From the NCBI GenBank assembly GCA_038231495.1, contig JBBRLG010000535.1:1-5145 (forward strand): a stretch of 5,145 nt of DNA. Direction: 5' to 3'. The notes under the pieces were generated by a model that saw nothing but the letters and a program-made list of their open reading frames with translations, made no database searches and was not told the DNA's origin. This document shows, piece by piece, positions 1 to 5,145 of the stretch. How positions within the stretch are numbered: the stretch's first letter is position 1; each line of letters begins with the position of its first letter. The stretch is from JBBRLG01 sp038231495 (GTDB lineage Bacteria; Planctomycetota; Planctomycetia; Gemmatales; Gemmataceae). Position numbers and translations under genes: made by a program.

Positions 1-17
1 CCCTTCGTAAGGGGGGA

Positions 18-29
18 GTGAACGGTTAC
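18..29 (+). repeat. 12-mer GTGAACGGTTAC, left copy of an inverted pair
   Basis: GTGAACGGTTAC is the exact reverse complement of 4984-4995. Read on the minus strand, it lies just after a hairpin and T-rich tract. The right copy has the same arrangement on the plus strand. A 12-base match between two places in a 5 kb window is expected about once by chance, so the shared context is the stronger argument. Confidence 0.4.
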
Positions 30-58
30 AACAAAAGAAAGCGGCGGCAAAGCGCCGC
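30..58 (-). terminator. Putative intrinsic terminator for leftward transcription
   Basis: GCGGCG (41-46) pairs with CGCCGC (53-58) around a six-base loop. On the minus strand this hairpin is followed by TTTCTTTTGTT, the classic layout of a Rho-independent terminator. On the plus strand no T-run follows, so it would act only on leftward transcripts. No gene ending here on the minus strand is visible between 60 and 286. It may therefore terminate a small RNA, block antisense transcription, or have no function. The competing pairing GGCGGCA (43-49) with TGCCGCC (79-85) is also possible. Confidence 0.35.
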
Positions 59-174
59 ACTCCAAAAAGTGCTGCCACTGCCGCCCATTCTTACACAGAT
101 TACCGCGGAAAATACGCAAAGTCGTAAGCCGCGGAAGATGCAGAGCCGCGCCCGCGGCCGGTCGCCAATTGCCC

Positions 175-204
175 TTTTCATTCGCTGACCGGATGGAGTA
201 ACAT
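175..204 (+). promoter_or_regulatory. Weak sigma70-like promoter candidate for the first gene
   Basis: TTTTCA (175-180) and TAACAT (199-204) each match four of six consensus positions and are 18 bases apart. They lie about 80 bases before the first start codon. Matches this weak arise often by chance, so this is only a candidate. Confidence 0.15.
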
Positions 205-271
205 TCGCCCCGCTGACGCGTCGGAACCGTCGGCGAGCGAACGGAAGGGTCGCGGCCCGCGGCCCAAATTC

Positions 272-281
272 AGGGAAGAGG
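272..281 (+). promoter_or_regulatory. Ribosome binding site for the nucleotidyltransferase
   Basis: AGGGAAGAGG ends five bases before the ATG at 287. It is the only good Shine-Dalgarno-like sequence among the three genes and it fixes the start codon. Confidence 0.6.
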
Positions 282-286
282 ACGGC

Positions 287-1024
287 ATGTATCGCGGTCT
301 CATCGCAGCGGCCGGTCTGGGTACTCGTCTCCAAGATCTCAGTGACAAACGCAACAAGGTTCTCCTCGATCTCGGCGGCGAGTCCATCCTGACGACCATC
401 TTCAATAACTTTGAATTGGCCGGCATCGCCGACACCGTCGTCGTCGCCGGCTTCGACGCCCAGACCGTGCGCATGGCCTGCGGCACCCGTGCCGCCACCG
501 TGCTAAACCCGTTCTACGAACACAGCGGCATCCTCGGCAGCCTGTGGGTCGCCCGCGCCCAGTTCGACGGCGTGCCGTTCGTCTTCACCACCGGCGACCA
601 CTACTTCGGCCTGCCCTACTTCCAGGCGTTCCTCGCCGACCAGCCCGAAGCCGACGTGCTCGTGGACGTGGAACTGAAAGTGTGCGACGACGAGGACATG
701 AAGGTTCTCCTCAACCGCGCCGGCAAGCTCCGCACGATCACCAAGTCTTTCCTCGAAGGCACCGTCCTCGGCGAGTTTACGAGTCTGGTTCGCTTCAGCG
801 CCGAGGGCAGCAAGCAGTTCTTCAGCACCCTGGAGAAGCACGTCTGGCAGCACGGCATTCAGGGGTACGTCGCCGATGTCCTCTGTGCCGCCCACCGCAA
901 GTGGGAACTGGCTTTTCACCTCAGCAACGACCACCATCGCATCGAAATCGACTTCCCCTGTGACCTCACCGTGGCACGCACCCTGTACGCGCAGCTCCGG
1001 CACGCCTCTCGGCGGGCCGGCTGA
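287..1024 (+). CDS. LicC-like sugar/phospho-alcohol nucleotidyltransferase
   Basis: This 245-residue cytosolic protein has the single-domain NTP-transferase fold of the LicC (phosphocholine cytidylyltransferase-like) group. Such enzymes join CTP or another NTP to a phosphorylated compound, releasing pyrophosphate and giving an activated donor for surface glycans or lipids. Visible signatures are the nucleotide-binding loop AAAGLGTR (residues 7-14), K24 followed by VLLDLGG, NPFYEHSGILGSLWVAR (74-90), the metal-site GD at 103-104, MKVLLN (138-143), GEFTSLVRFS (162-171) and the C-terminal EID at 220-222. The residue before K24 is Asn, where proline is usual. The length is normal for a stand-alone enzyme. 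The start is supported by a ribosome binding site at 272-281. It lies 105 bases before a PseG-like gene on the same strand, which suggests a joint role in glycan precursor synthesis. The substrate (phosphocholine, aminoethylphosphonate, inositol phosphate or sugar phosphate) cannot be told from sequence. Family assignment is confident, specific function is not. Confidence 0.85.
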   Translation: MYRGLIAAAGLGTRLQDLSDKRNKVLLDLGGESILTTIFNNFELAGIADTVVVAGFDAQTVRMACGTRAATVLNPFYEHSGILGSLWVARAQFDGVPFVFTTGDHYFGLPYFQAFLADQPEADVLVDVELKVCDDEDMKVLLNRAGKLRTITKSFLEGTVLGEFTSLVRFSAEGSKQFFSTLEKHVWQHGIQGYVADVLCAAHRKWELAFHLSNDHHRIEIDFPCDLTVARTLYAQLRHASRRAG

Positions 1025-1034
1025 TGGACGGCAG

Positions 1035-1083
1035 GCGACACCCTTGCAACGAGAATAGGAGGCTCTCCTTGCGCTCGTGTCGC
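1035..1083 (+). other. Nested inverted repeats between the first two genes
   Basis: GCGACAC (1035-1041) is perfectly complementary to GTGTCGC (1077-1083). Inside lies the tight hairpin AGGAG (1057-1061), GCT loop, CTCCT (1065-1069). An alternative outer arm pairs ACGAG (1049-1053) with CTCGT (1074-1078), which overlaps the first pairing, so the two folds compete. No T-run follows, so it does not look like an intrinsic terminator. It begins 10 bases after the first gene's stop and ends 46 bases before the next start. It could stabilise the first gene's mRNA end or tune read-through, but no function is shown. Confidence 0.35.
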
Positions 1084-1129
1084 GTTTCGTGAGTCGTGAC
1101 CCTTCATTTCCACGGATCGGAACAGAAAC

Positions 1130-2200
1130 ATGAACCGCGCTCCCGTTCTTTTTCGGGTCGATGCAGGTCCGCGCACCGGCTGGGAACATCTCTACCGGTG
1201 CATGGTCTTCGCCGGGGCGCTCCAGCGCCGCCGTCGGCCCGCATACTTTTTGGCGCAACTGGAACCCGGCGCGCTCGGCCTCAACGTCAAGCGTGCCGGC
1301 AACGACTGGCTCGCAGCCGACGCCCCCGCCGGCACCGCCGAGGACCTCGAAGAAACCTTGCAGGAGATTCGCAGGCTGCGGCCCGCGGCCGTCATCGTCG
1401 ATTCGCCAGAGGTCAGTGAGGAATACCTCACCCGCCTGCGGGACACCGGCGTGATGGTGGTGTCGCTCGACAGCGCGGCGAACTTCCCGTTCCCGTCGCA
1501 GCTCATCATCAACCCGCTGCTCGGACCCGACCGCGATTCCTACGAGTTCAACCCCGGCACGCAGGTGTTGCTCGGCTCGCGCTACGCCCTGGTGCGGCCG
1601 GAGATTCGCCGGGTGCGGCCGATCCGTTCGCAGGAGCCGGTTCAACCGTTCCGCGTCCTGGTCGCGCTCGGCGACGACGACCCCAACAACCAGGCGGGCG
1701 AGTTGGCCAAGCTGCTGCTCAACTGTCCCAAGGTCGGCCGCGTCGATATCGCCGTGCGGCCCTTCCATCCGCAGTTAGAGGCATTGCAGGCGCTGGCGGC
1801 GACCGTCCCCGACCGCCTGGAAGTCGTGAGCGAGGCGAGCGAGGTAACGGCCCGCATCGTGCGCAGCCACTTCGCCGTCTCGGCCGGCAACTACTGGTCG
1901 CTCGAACTGGCGTGCGTAGGTTTGCCGCAGCTGCTCGTCGTGCAGTCGGAAACGCACTGGCCGACGGCGCAGCGGCTTGAAGACGAAGGCGCGGCGACGT
2001 GCCTGGGCTGGCACGCGAACGTCTCGGCGATGACGTTACGGCAGGCGGTCCACGACCTGTTGAGCGACCAGCTCGAACGCCAGGCGATGTCGCGCTGTGG
2101 CCGCAAGCTGATCGACGGCCGCGGTCCGGACCGGTTAGTGACCGCGCTGGAAGTGATGCTACACCCGTCGCGTACGGTGCAGATGAGCGAGGCGGCATAG
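1130..2200 (+). CDS. PseG/SpsG-family nucleotide-sugar hydrolase or glycosyltransferase-like protein
   Basis: This 356-residue protein has the two-Rossmann-domain (GT-B) layout of PseG. PseG removes UDP from UDP-2,4-diacetamido-trideoxy-altropyranose on the way to pseudaminic acid; SpsG is the spore-coat relative. The N-terminal FRVDAG (8-13) and EHLYRC (19-24) align with the family's RADA...GHxxRC, placing H20 at the catalytic histidine. Further matches are VIVDSPEV (88-95), INPLLG (127-132), LLGSRYALVRPE (147-158), ALGDDDPN (179-186), SAGNYWSLELACVGLP (251-266) and LIDGRG (327-332). Several pocket motifs depart from the usual form: GWEH for GxGH, GDDD for GGxD, and AGNYWSLE for GAGGSTxWE. 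It may therefore use another donor or be a transferase. No other pseudaminate genes are in view, so I give no gene symbol. The ATG has only a weak GGA upstream (1119-1121), but homology begins within eight residues of it. It probably shares a transcript with the nucleotidyltransferase. Confidence 0.8.
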   Translation: MNRAPVLFRVDAGPRTGWEHLYRCMVFAGALQRRRRPAYFLAQLEPGALGLNVKRAGNDWLAADAPAGTAEDLEETLQEIRRLRPAAVIVDSPEVSEEYLTRLRDTGVMVVSLDSAANFPFPSQLIINPLLGPDRDSYEFNPGTQVLLGSRYALVRPEIRRVRPIRSQEPVQPFRVLVALGDDDPNNQAGELAKLLLNCPKVGRVDIAVRPFHPQLEALQALAATVPDRLEVVSEASEVTARIVRSHFAVSAGNYWSLELACVGLPQLLVVQSETHWPTAQRLEDEGAATCLGWHANVSAMTLRQAVHDLLSDQLERQAMSRCGRKLIDGRGPDRLVTALEVMLHPSRTVQMSEAA

Positions 2201-2206
2201 TGGTTT

Positions 2207-2281
2207 GCCGCTTGCGGCTTTGCGCGAGTTACGCTAAGCCGCAAGCGGCGGGCGGAAACGCTAAGCCGCAAGCGGCGGGCG
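2207..2281. repeat. Dispersed-type palindromic repeat cluster (one inverted, two direct copies)
   Basis: Two identical 24-base units lie at 2231-2254 and 2258-2281, separated by GAA (period 27). Their shared core is CTAAGCCGCAAGCGGC. GCCGCTTGCGGCTT at 2207-2220 is an exact 14-base inverted copy of part of the core (2236-2249 and 2263-2276). The core is itself nearly palindromic (GCCGC-AA-GCGGC). The left arm can pair with either right copy, forming a strong hairpin that starts seven bases after the stop codon of the PseG-like gene. After the last copy comes the T-rich GTTTATCTTTTCTT, so the hairpin with the second copy could act as a terminator or mRNA 3' end. I recall similar repeats from Gemmata-like genomes, unchecked. 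Confidence 0.8.
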
Positions 2282-2292
2282 TTTATCTTTTC

Positions 2293-2317
2293 TTGACGAC
2301 CCCGCGCCCCCTATAAA
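2293..2317 (+). promoter_or_regulatory. Possible promoter for a leaderless helicase mRNA
   Basis: TATAAA (2312-2317) lies seven bases before the GTG at 2325, the distance expected if transcription begins at or next to the start codon. TTGACG (2293-2298) looks like a -35 box, but the spacer is only 13 bases, well short of the usual 16-18. No Shine-Dalgarno sequence exists before the GTG, which agrees with a leaderless transcript. Placement after the repeat cluster also argues for a separate helicase promoter. Confidence 0.3.
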
Positions 2318-2324
2318 TGATTAC

Positions 2325-4955
2325 GTGGACACCGAAAACGCAGCCGCTGAATTGGTTGAACTGCAAGCGTGCGGCGGCCCAACCTCCGCCCTGGCATCTC
2401 TTGCCCAACCCGTCCGCCGGTGGTTTCAAGACCGTTACGGCGCGCTGACGCGCGGCCAGTGTCTCGCCTGGCCCGCGATTGCGACCGGCCGTCATCTCCT
2501 TTTGAGCGCCCCCACCGGCACGGGTAAGACGCTCGCCGCCTTCCTGCCGATCCTCAACCGTTTGTTGACGGGCCAGGCAAACGACTCGCCGTGGGCCGCC
2601 CTGAATTCCGGCGTGCGTTGCTTGTACGTGTCGCCCCTCAAGGCGCTGGTCAACGATGCGCAGCGCATGTTAAACCTCCATTTAGACGAACTGGCCGCGT
2701 TAGTGCCCGACGCGCGCCGGCCGACCGTGGCCCTCCGCACCGGCGATTCGTCGGCCGTAGAGCGGCGCTTGCTGCGCGACAACCCGCCGGATGTCCTGCT
2801 GACGACGCCGGAAAGTTTGGCCGTGCTGCTCAGTCAGCCGCTTTGCCGCGCGCTTTTCTCCGGATTGGGCTGGGTCGTCGTGGACGAGATTCACGCCCTG
2901 GCCGCGTGCAAGCGCGGCGCCGACCTGGCGCTCAGTCTGGAGCGTCTCGAAGCACACGCCGGCGGCGCCATTCAGCGCATCGGCCTGTCCGCCACGGCGA
3001 CGCCGCTCGCCGAGGCCGCGCGATTTCTGGTCGGGACGGGCAGACCGTGCGCGATCGCGTCGGTGCCCGACGACGCGCCGGTCGAGGTCACGGTCCAGCC
3101 GTTGCCCGACGACGGCAGCTTTCTCGCGCAACTGATCGCCGCGATCGAGCCGCGCCTCCGGGCCAACCGCGCGACGCTGCTGTTCACGAACACGCGCCGC
3201 CTGGCCGAGCGTGTGGGCTGGAGCCTGCGCCGCGCCATGCCGGACTGGGACGAACAGATCGCGGTCCACCACTCGGCGCTGGCCGCGGCGCGCCGGGAAG
3301 AAGTGGAACGCGATTTCAAAGCGGGCCGACTACGGGCGGTCGTTAGCAGCACCAGCCTGGAACTCGGCATCGACATCGGCACCGTGGACCTCGTCATCCT
3401 GGTCCACCCGCCGGGCGACGTGGTGCGCTTCCTGCAACGGGTCGGCCGCGCCGGCCACGAACCGGGGCGGGTCAAACGCGGCCTGGTCCTGACCGCCAAC
3501 GCGACCGAACTTTTGGAAGCCGCCGTCACCGGGGCGTGCGGCCAGTCGTCCCAGTGCGAACCGCTCGGCGTGCCCGACCACCCGCTCGACGTGCTTTGCC
3601 AGCACCTCGTCGGCATGGCGGCCCTGGAAACGTGCTTTGACGACGACGTGTTTAGTCTCGTCCGCCGCGCTTACCCTTACCGCAACCTGACGCGCGCCGA
3701 TTTCGACGATTGCCTGGCCTACCTGTTCGGCGTGGACCGGACCGGCGAAGTGTGGCTGCCGGCCCGGCTCCGGCACGACGAGGATGGTTTCACCCTTCGC
3801 AACGCCGCAACGGGCCGGCTGCTGCGGCGCAACCTCGGCACCATCGTCGCCGACGAGAATAGCCCGGTCCTGATGCGTGTCCCGCCGGCGGCAGACGCCG
3901 ACATCTCCTCGGCCGGCGAGGACGACACGACCTATCAATTGGTCGGCGAAGTGACGACGGGGTTTGCGGAGCGGTTAAAGCCCGGCGACCGCTTCCTGCT
4001 CGACGGTCGCTGCCTGGAATGTCGGACCCCGCGCGACGGGGCGGTGATCGTGGACGAGGTGATCGGCCGGCCGGCCGCGCCGGTCTGGGGCGGCGAAGGT
4101 TGGCCGTTGTCCGCCGAGCTGGCCCGACGCCTCTACCTCATCCGCGTGCAGGCGGCAGAGCAACTCCGCGAAGGGCCGGACCTCCTCGCCGGCCTCCTGC
4201 GCCGCGATTACGGTCTCAACGCCGAGTCCGTCGCGGTGTTGACCGACTACTTTCAACGGCAAGAATGTGTCAGCGAGGTGCCGGATCAGACGTTTTGTCT
4301 GATAGAGGGTATGCCGGGCGAGCGGGACACGACGTATTACGTCCACACGCCCCTGAACCGCCTGGGCAACGACGCCTTGCTCCGCGTCCTGGTTCACCGG
4401 CTGGTGCGCGACAAGGGCCGGTCCGCGCGGTCGCTGGTCGCGGACCTTGGGTTTGCCTTCACACTGTCTTCGCGCCAGGAAGACGTGCCAGGGCTGTTGC
4501 GGGAAATGCTCGACGAGCGCACGTTCGCGGCCGACCTGTCGGCGTCCCTGGCGGGCAGTGTCACGCTACGCGAACGTTTTCGCCGGGTAGCGCAAACGGG
4601 GTTGATGCTGCTGCGCAACCCGTTAGGTCGGAAGCGGCGCGTCGGCGGCCCCGAATGGGGCGACCGGCAATTGTTCGATCAAGTGGGAGCACGAGACCCG
4701 GCGTTCGTGCTACTTCGCCAGGCCGAGCGGGAGGTCGAGCGCGACGTGTGCGACCTTGCCGCCGCGCGTGCCTTCGTCGCGCAGCTGCCGCGGCTTGCGG
4801 TGCGTTGCCGTTACCTGACGCAGCCGTCGCCGTTCGTGGAAAGCTGGACGCATCTGGCGCACGGTCCCGCCGAGTCGGTCGAGACGCCAGAGGACGCGCT
4901 GCGACGACTGCACGCCCAGTTGACCGGGGCGGCGGCGAATGACCGAAGATCTTAG
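2325..4955 (+). CDS. Lhr-Core-type DEAD/DEAH superfamily 2 helicase
   Basis: This complete 876-residue ATP-dependent helicase belongs to the Lhr family. Characterised members move 3'-to-5' on single-stranded DNA and unwind RNA:DNA hybrids in repair. RecA domain 1 shows a Q-motif-like LTRGQ (41-45), Walker A APTGTGKT (62-69), motif Ia SPLKAL (103-108), TTPESL (160-165), DEIH (187-190) and SAT (222-224). RecA domain 2 shows LLFTNTRR (285-292), STSLELGIDIG (342-352) and QRVGRAGH (371-378). The Lhr hallmark CKRGADLALSLERL is at 195-208. Beyond residue 420 follow the winged-helix start LDVLCQHLVG (421-430), RRAYPYRNLTRADFDD (447-462), a tryptophan in VWGGE (587-591) and the closing PSPF (834-837), so the Lhr-Core is whole. 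It lacks the long extra C-terminal region of E. coli Lhr (about 1,500 residues in total). The GTG start is the first plausible one after an in-frame TAA at 2262, and TTG at 2352 is an alternative. The gene has no Shine-Dalgarno sequence. Confidence 0.93.
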   Translation: MDTENAAAELVELQACGGPTSALASLAQPVRRWFQDRYGALTRGQCLAWPAIATGRHLLLSAPTGTGKTLAAFLPILNRLLTGQANDSPWAALNSGVRCLYVSPLKALVNDAQRMLNLHLDELAALVPDARRPTVALRTGDSSAVERRLLRDNPPDVLLTTPESLAVLLSQPLCRALFSGLGWVVVDEIHALAACKRGADLALSLERLEAHAGGAIQRIGLSATATPLAEAARFLVGTGRPCAIASVPDDAPVEVTVQPLPDDGSFLAQLIAAIEPRLRANRATLLFTNTRRLAERVGWSLRRAMPDWDEQIAVHHSALAAARREEVERDFKAGRLRAVVSSTSLELGIDIGTVDLVILVHPPGDVVRFLQRVGRAGHEPGRVKRGLVLTANATELLEAAVTGACGQSSQCEPLGVPDHPLDVLCQHLVGMAALETCFDDDVFSLVRRAYPYRNLTRADFDDCLAYLFGVDRTGEVWLPARLRHDEDGFTLRNAATGRLLRRNLGTIVADENSPVLMRVPPAADADISSAGEDDTTYQLVGEVTTGFAERLKPGDRFLLDGRCLECRTPRDGAVIVDEVIGRPAAPVWGGEGWPLSAELARRLYLIRVQAAEQLREGPDLLAGLLRRDYGLNAESVAVLTDYFQRQECVSEVPDQTFCLIEGMPGERDTTYYVHTPLNRLGNDALLRVLVHRLVRDKGRSARSLVADLGFAFTLSSRQEDVPGLLREMLDERTFAADLSASLAGSVTLRERFRRVAQTGLMLLRNPLGRKRRVGGPEWGDRQLFDQVGARDPAFVLLRQAEREVERDVCDLAAARAFVAQLPRLAVRCRYLTQPSPFVESWTHLAHGPAESVETPEDALRRLHAQLTGAAANDRRS

Positions 4956-5145
4956 TGCGCAGAGCAAGCGGGGTGCTTTTTTCGTAACCGTTCACCGGGT
5001 GCGGGCAGTGGACATGATTGGACATCAACGGCAGGAGAGAATCCAGGGGGGGGTGTGTCAGGGGGTCGGGAAACGAACTTCCCCAAGAGAATACCCGATA
5101 AGCACTTGCGGAAGAAAAGTTCGTTTCCTTTGCTCTCAAGCCACG
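4939..5145 (+). CDS. Doubtful open frame overlapping the helicase end, runs off the window
   Basis: An ATG at 4939 opens a frame with no stop for 69 codons to the window edge. It overlaps the last 17 bases of the helicase gene, the layout of a translationally coupled partner. The first residues, MTEDLS, look like a natural start, but the rest matches nothing I recognise. Only about half of the third codon positions are G or C, clearly below the neighbouring genes. The frame also crosses the putative terminator, G-runs and inverted repeat. It may be a chance opening, or the stub of a lost downstream gene. Confidence 0.15.
   Translation, partial: MTEDLSAQSKRGAFFVTVHRVRAVDMIGHQRQERIQGGVCQGVGKRTSPREYPISTCGRKVRFLCSQAT
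4961..4982 (+). terminator. Weak intrinsic terminator after the helicase gene
   Basis: AGAGCA (4961-4966) pairs with TGCTTT (4974-4979), with one G-T pair, around a seven-base loop. The T-run covers 4977-4982. The stem is short and not GC-rich, so termination may be partial. It begins five bases after the stop codon, a sensible place for the end of the helicase transcript. Confidence 0.4.
4984..4995 (+). repeat. 12-mer GTAACCGTTCAC, right copy of an inverted pair
   Basis: This is the exact reverse complement of 18-29. Each copy follows a hairpin and T-rich tract when read in its own direction. The two copies together bracket the three genes. Confidence 0.4.
5009..5025 (+). repeat. Short direct repeat TGGACAT, 10-base period
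   Basis: TGGACAT occurs at 5009-5015 and 5019-5025, one helical turn apart. It could be a paired protein-binding site, but repeats this short also arise by chance. Confidence 0.2.
5046..5070 (+). other. G-run cluster, possible G-quadruplex
   Basis: A run of eight Gs (5046-5053) is followed by five Gs (5061-5065) and three Gs (5068-5070). Splitting the first run into two triplets gives four G-tracts with short loops. The last tract runs into the inverted repeat that starts at 5069. Confidence 0.3.
5069..5128. repeat. 12-bp perfect inverted repeat with 36-base spacer
   Basis: GGAAACGAACTT (5069-5080) is the exact reverse complement of AAGTTCGTTTCC (5117-5128). Pairing stops inward (C5081 against A5116) and weakens outward to a G-T pair. 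A match this long at such short range is unlikely by chance. The long spacer and lack of a T-run make a terminator unlikely. A regulatory site for a gene to the right, or the ends of a very small element, are possible. No flanking target duplication is evident. Confidence 0.5.

Larger units (their letters stand above)
1..286. other. Intergenic leader before the nucleotidyltransferase gene
   Basis: I find no credible gene here on either strand. The first 13 bases can form a small hairpin (CCCTT/AAGGG), cut off by the window edge. A GC hairpin with a T-tract on the minus strand lies at 30-58, and a 12-mer at 18-29 recurs inverted at 4984-4995. Around 91-110 the sequence TTACACAGATTACCGCGG resembles low-information repeats I recall from planctomycete intergenic DNA, which is a memory and not a search result. 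The stretch from 205 to 270 is GC-rich with short self-complementary pieces but no recognised riboswitch or RNA. The last 15 bases carry the ribosome binding site of the next gene. Confidence 0.6.

Noticed and set aside
1024..1092. 22-residue frame starting at an ATG that overlaps the first gene's stop
   Set aside because: The TGATG overlap suggests coupling, but the peptide is tiny, arginine-rich and lies across the hairpin region.
503..1768. 421-codon minus-strand open frame antisense to the first two genes
   Set aside because: It spans two well-supported genes and the gap between them, and its protein resembles no family. Long antisense frames are expected when third codon positions are G/C-rich.
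2231..2281. CRISPR array
   Set aside because: There are only two repeats, with a 3-base spacer and a palindromic core, and no cas genes. It is an intergenic repeat cluster.
2317..2448. 43-residue frame from an ATG just before the helicase GTG
   Set aside because: No Shine-Dalgarno sequence, no recognisable product, and it overlaps the helicase start in another frame. It would be absent from a leaderless transcript.
2591..3346. 251-codon plus-strand frame inside the helicase gene
   Set aside because: It is very arginine- and alanine-rich, as shifted frames of GC-rich genes are. The helicase frame carries all the motifs.
4019..4942. 307-codon plus-strand frame inside the helicase gene
   Set aside because: It is another arginine-rich shadow. 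The helicase C-terminal region in the other frame matches Lhr-Core through PSPF.
18..4995. Transposon bounded by the inverted 12-mers
   Set aside because: There is no transposase or integrase gene inside and no target duplication visible. A 12-base inverted match is near chance expectation in a window this size.
4561..5139. 192-codon minus-strand frame across the helicase end
   Set aside because: Most of it is antisense to the helicase C-terminus, composition is low-complexity, and no family is recognisable.

Overview
The window reads as a stretch of high-GC bacterial chromosome with three complete genes, all on the + strand and all intact. The best organism guess is a Gemmataceae-type planctomycete. 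This rests on the G/C-rich third codon positions, the weak or missing Shine-Dalgarno sequences for two of the three genes, and the tandem intergenic repeat with core CTAAGCCGCAAGCGGC, which I remember as typical of such genomes. That memory was not checked by any search, and no taxonomic marker gene is present.

Layout. Positions 1-286 are an intergenic leader. It holds a hairpin followed by a T-tract that would stop leftward transcription, a 12-mer that recurs inverted near the right end, and a good ribosome binding site for gene 1. Positions 287-1024 encode a LicC-like nucleotidyltransferase. A 105-base gap with nested inverted repeats follows. Positions 1130-2200 encode a PseG/SpsG-family nucleotide-sugar hydrolase or glycosyltransferase-like protein with several altered motifs. 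Positions 2201-2324 hold the dispersed-type repeat (one inverted and two direct copies) and a possible promoter placed so close to the next start codon that the transcript could be leaderless. Positions 2325-4955 encode a complete Lhr-Core-type superfamily 2 helicase. The last 190 bases hold a weak intrinsic terminator, the inverted 12-mer, a G-run cluster and a 12-bp perfect inverted repeat, with no convincing gene.

How the genes relate. The first two genes plausibly form a small surface-glycan module. One would activate a phosphorylated small molecule as an NDP derivative, and the other would act on a nucleotide-linked sugar. Neither substrate can be read from the sequence. The helicase is a nucleic-acid repair or processing enzyme with no obvious link to them, and the repeat-filled gap suggests it is transcribed separately.

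I see no clear new defence, mobile or CRISPR system. The points most worth a second look are the PseG-like protein with non-canonical pockets paired with a LicC-like enzyme, the repeated arrangement of hairpin, T-tract and 12-mer at both ends, and the lost or displaced reading frame that overlaps the helicase stop codon.
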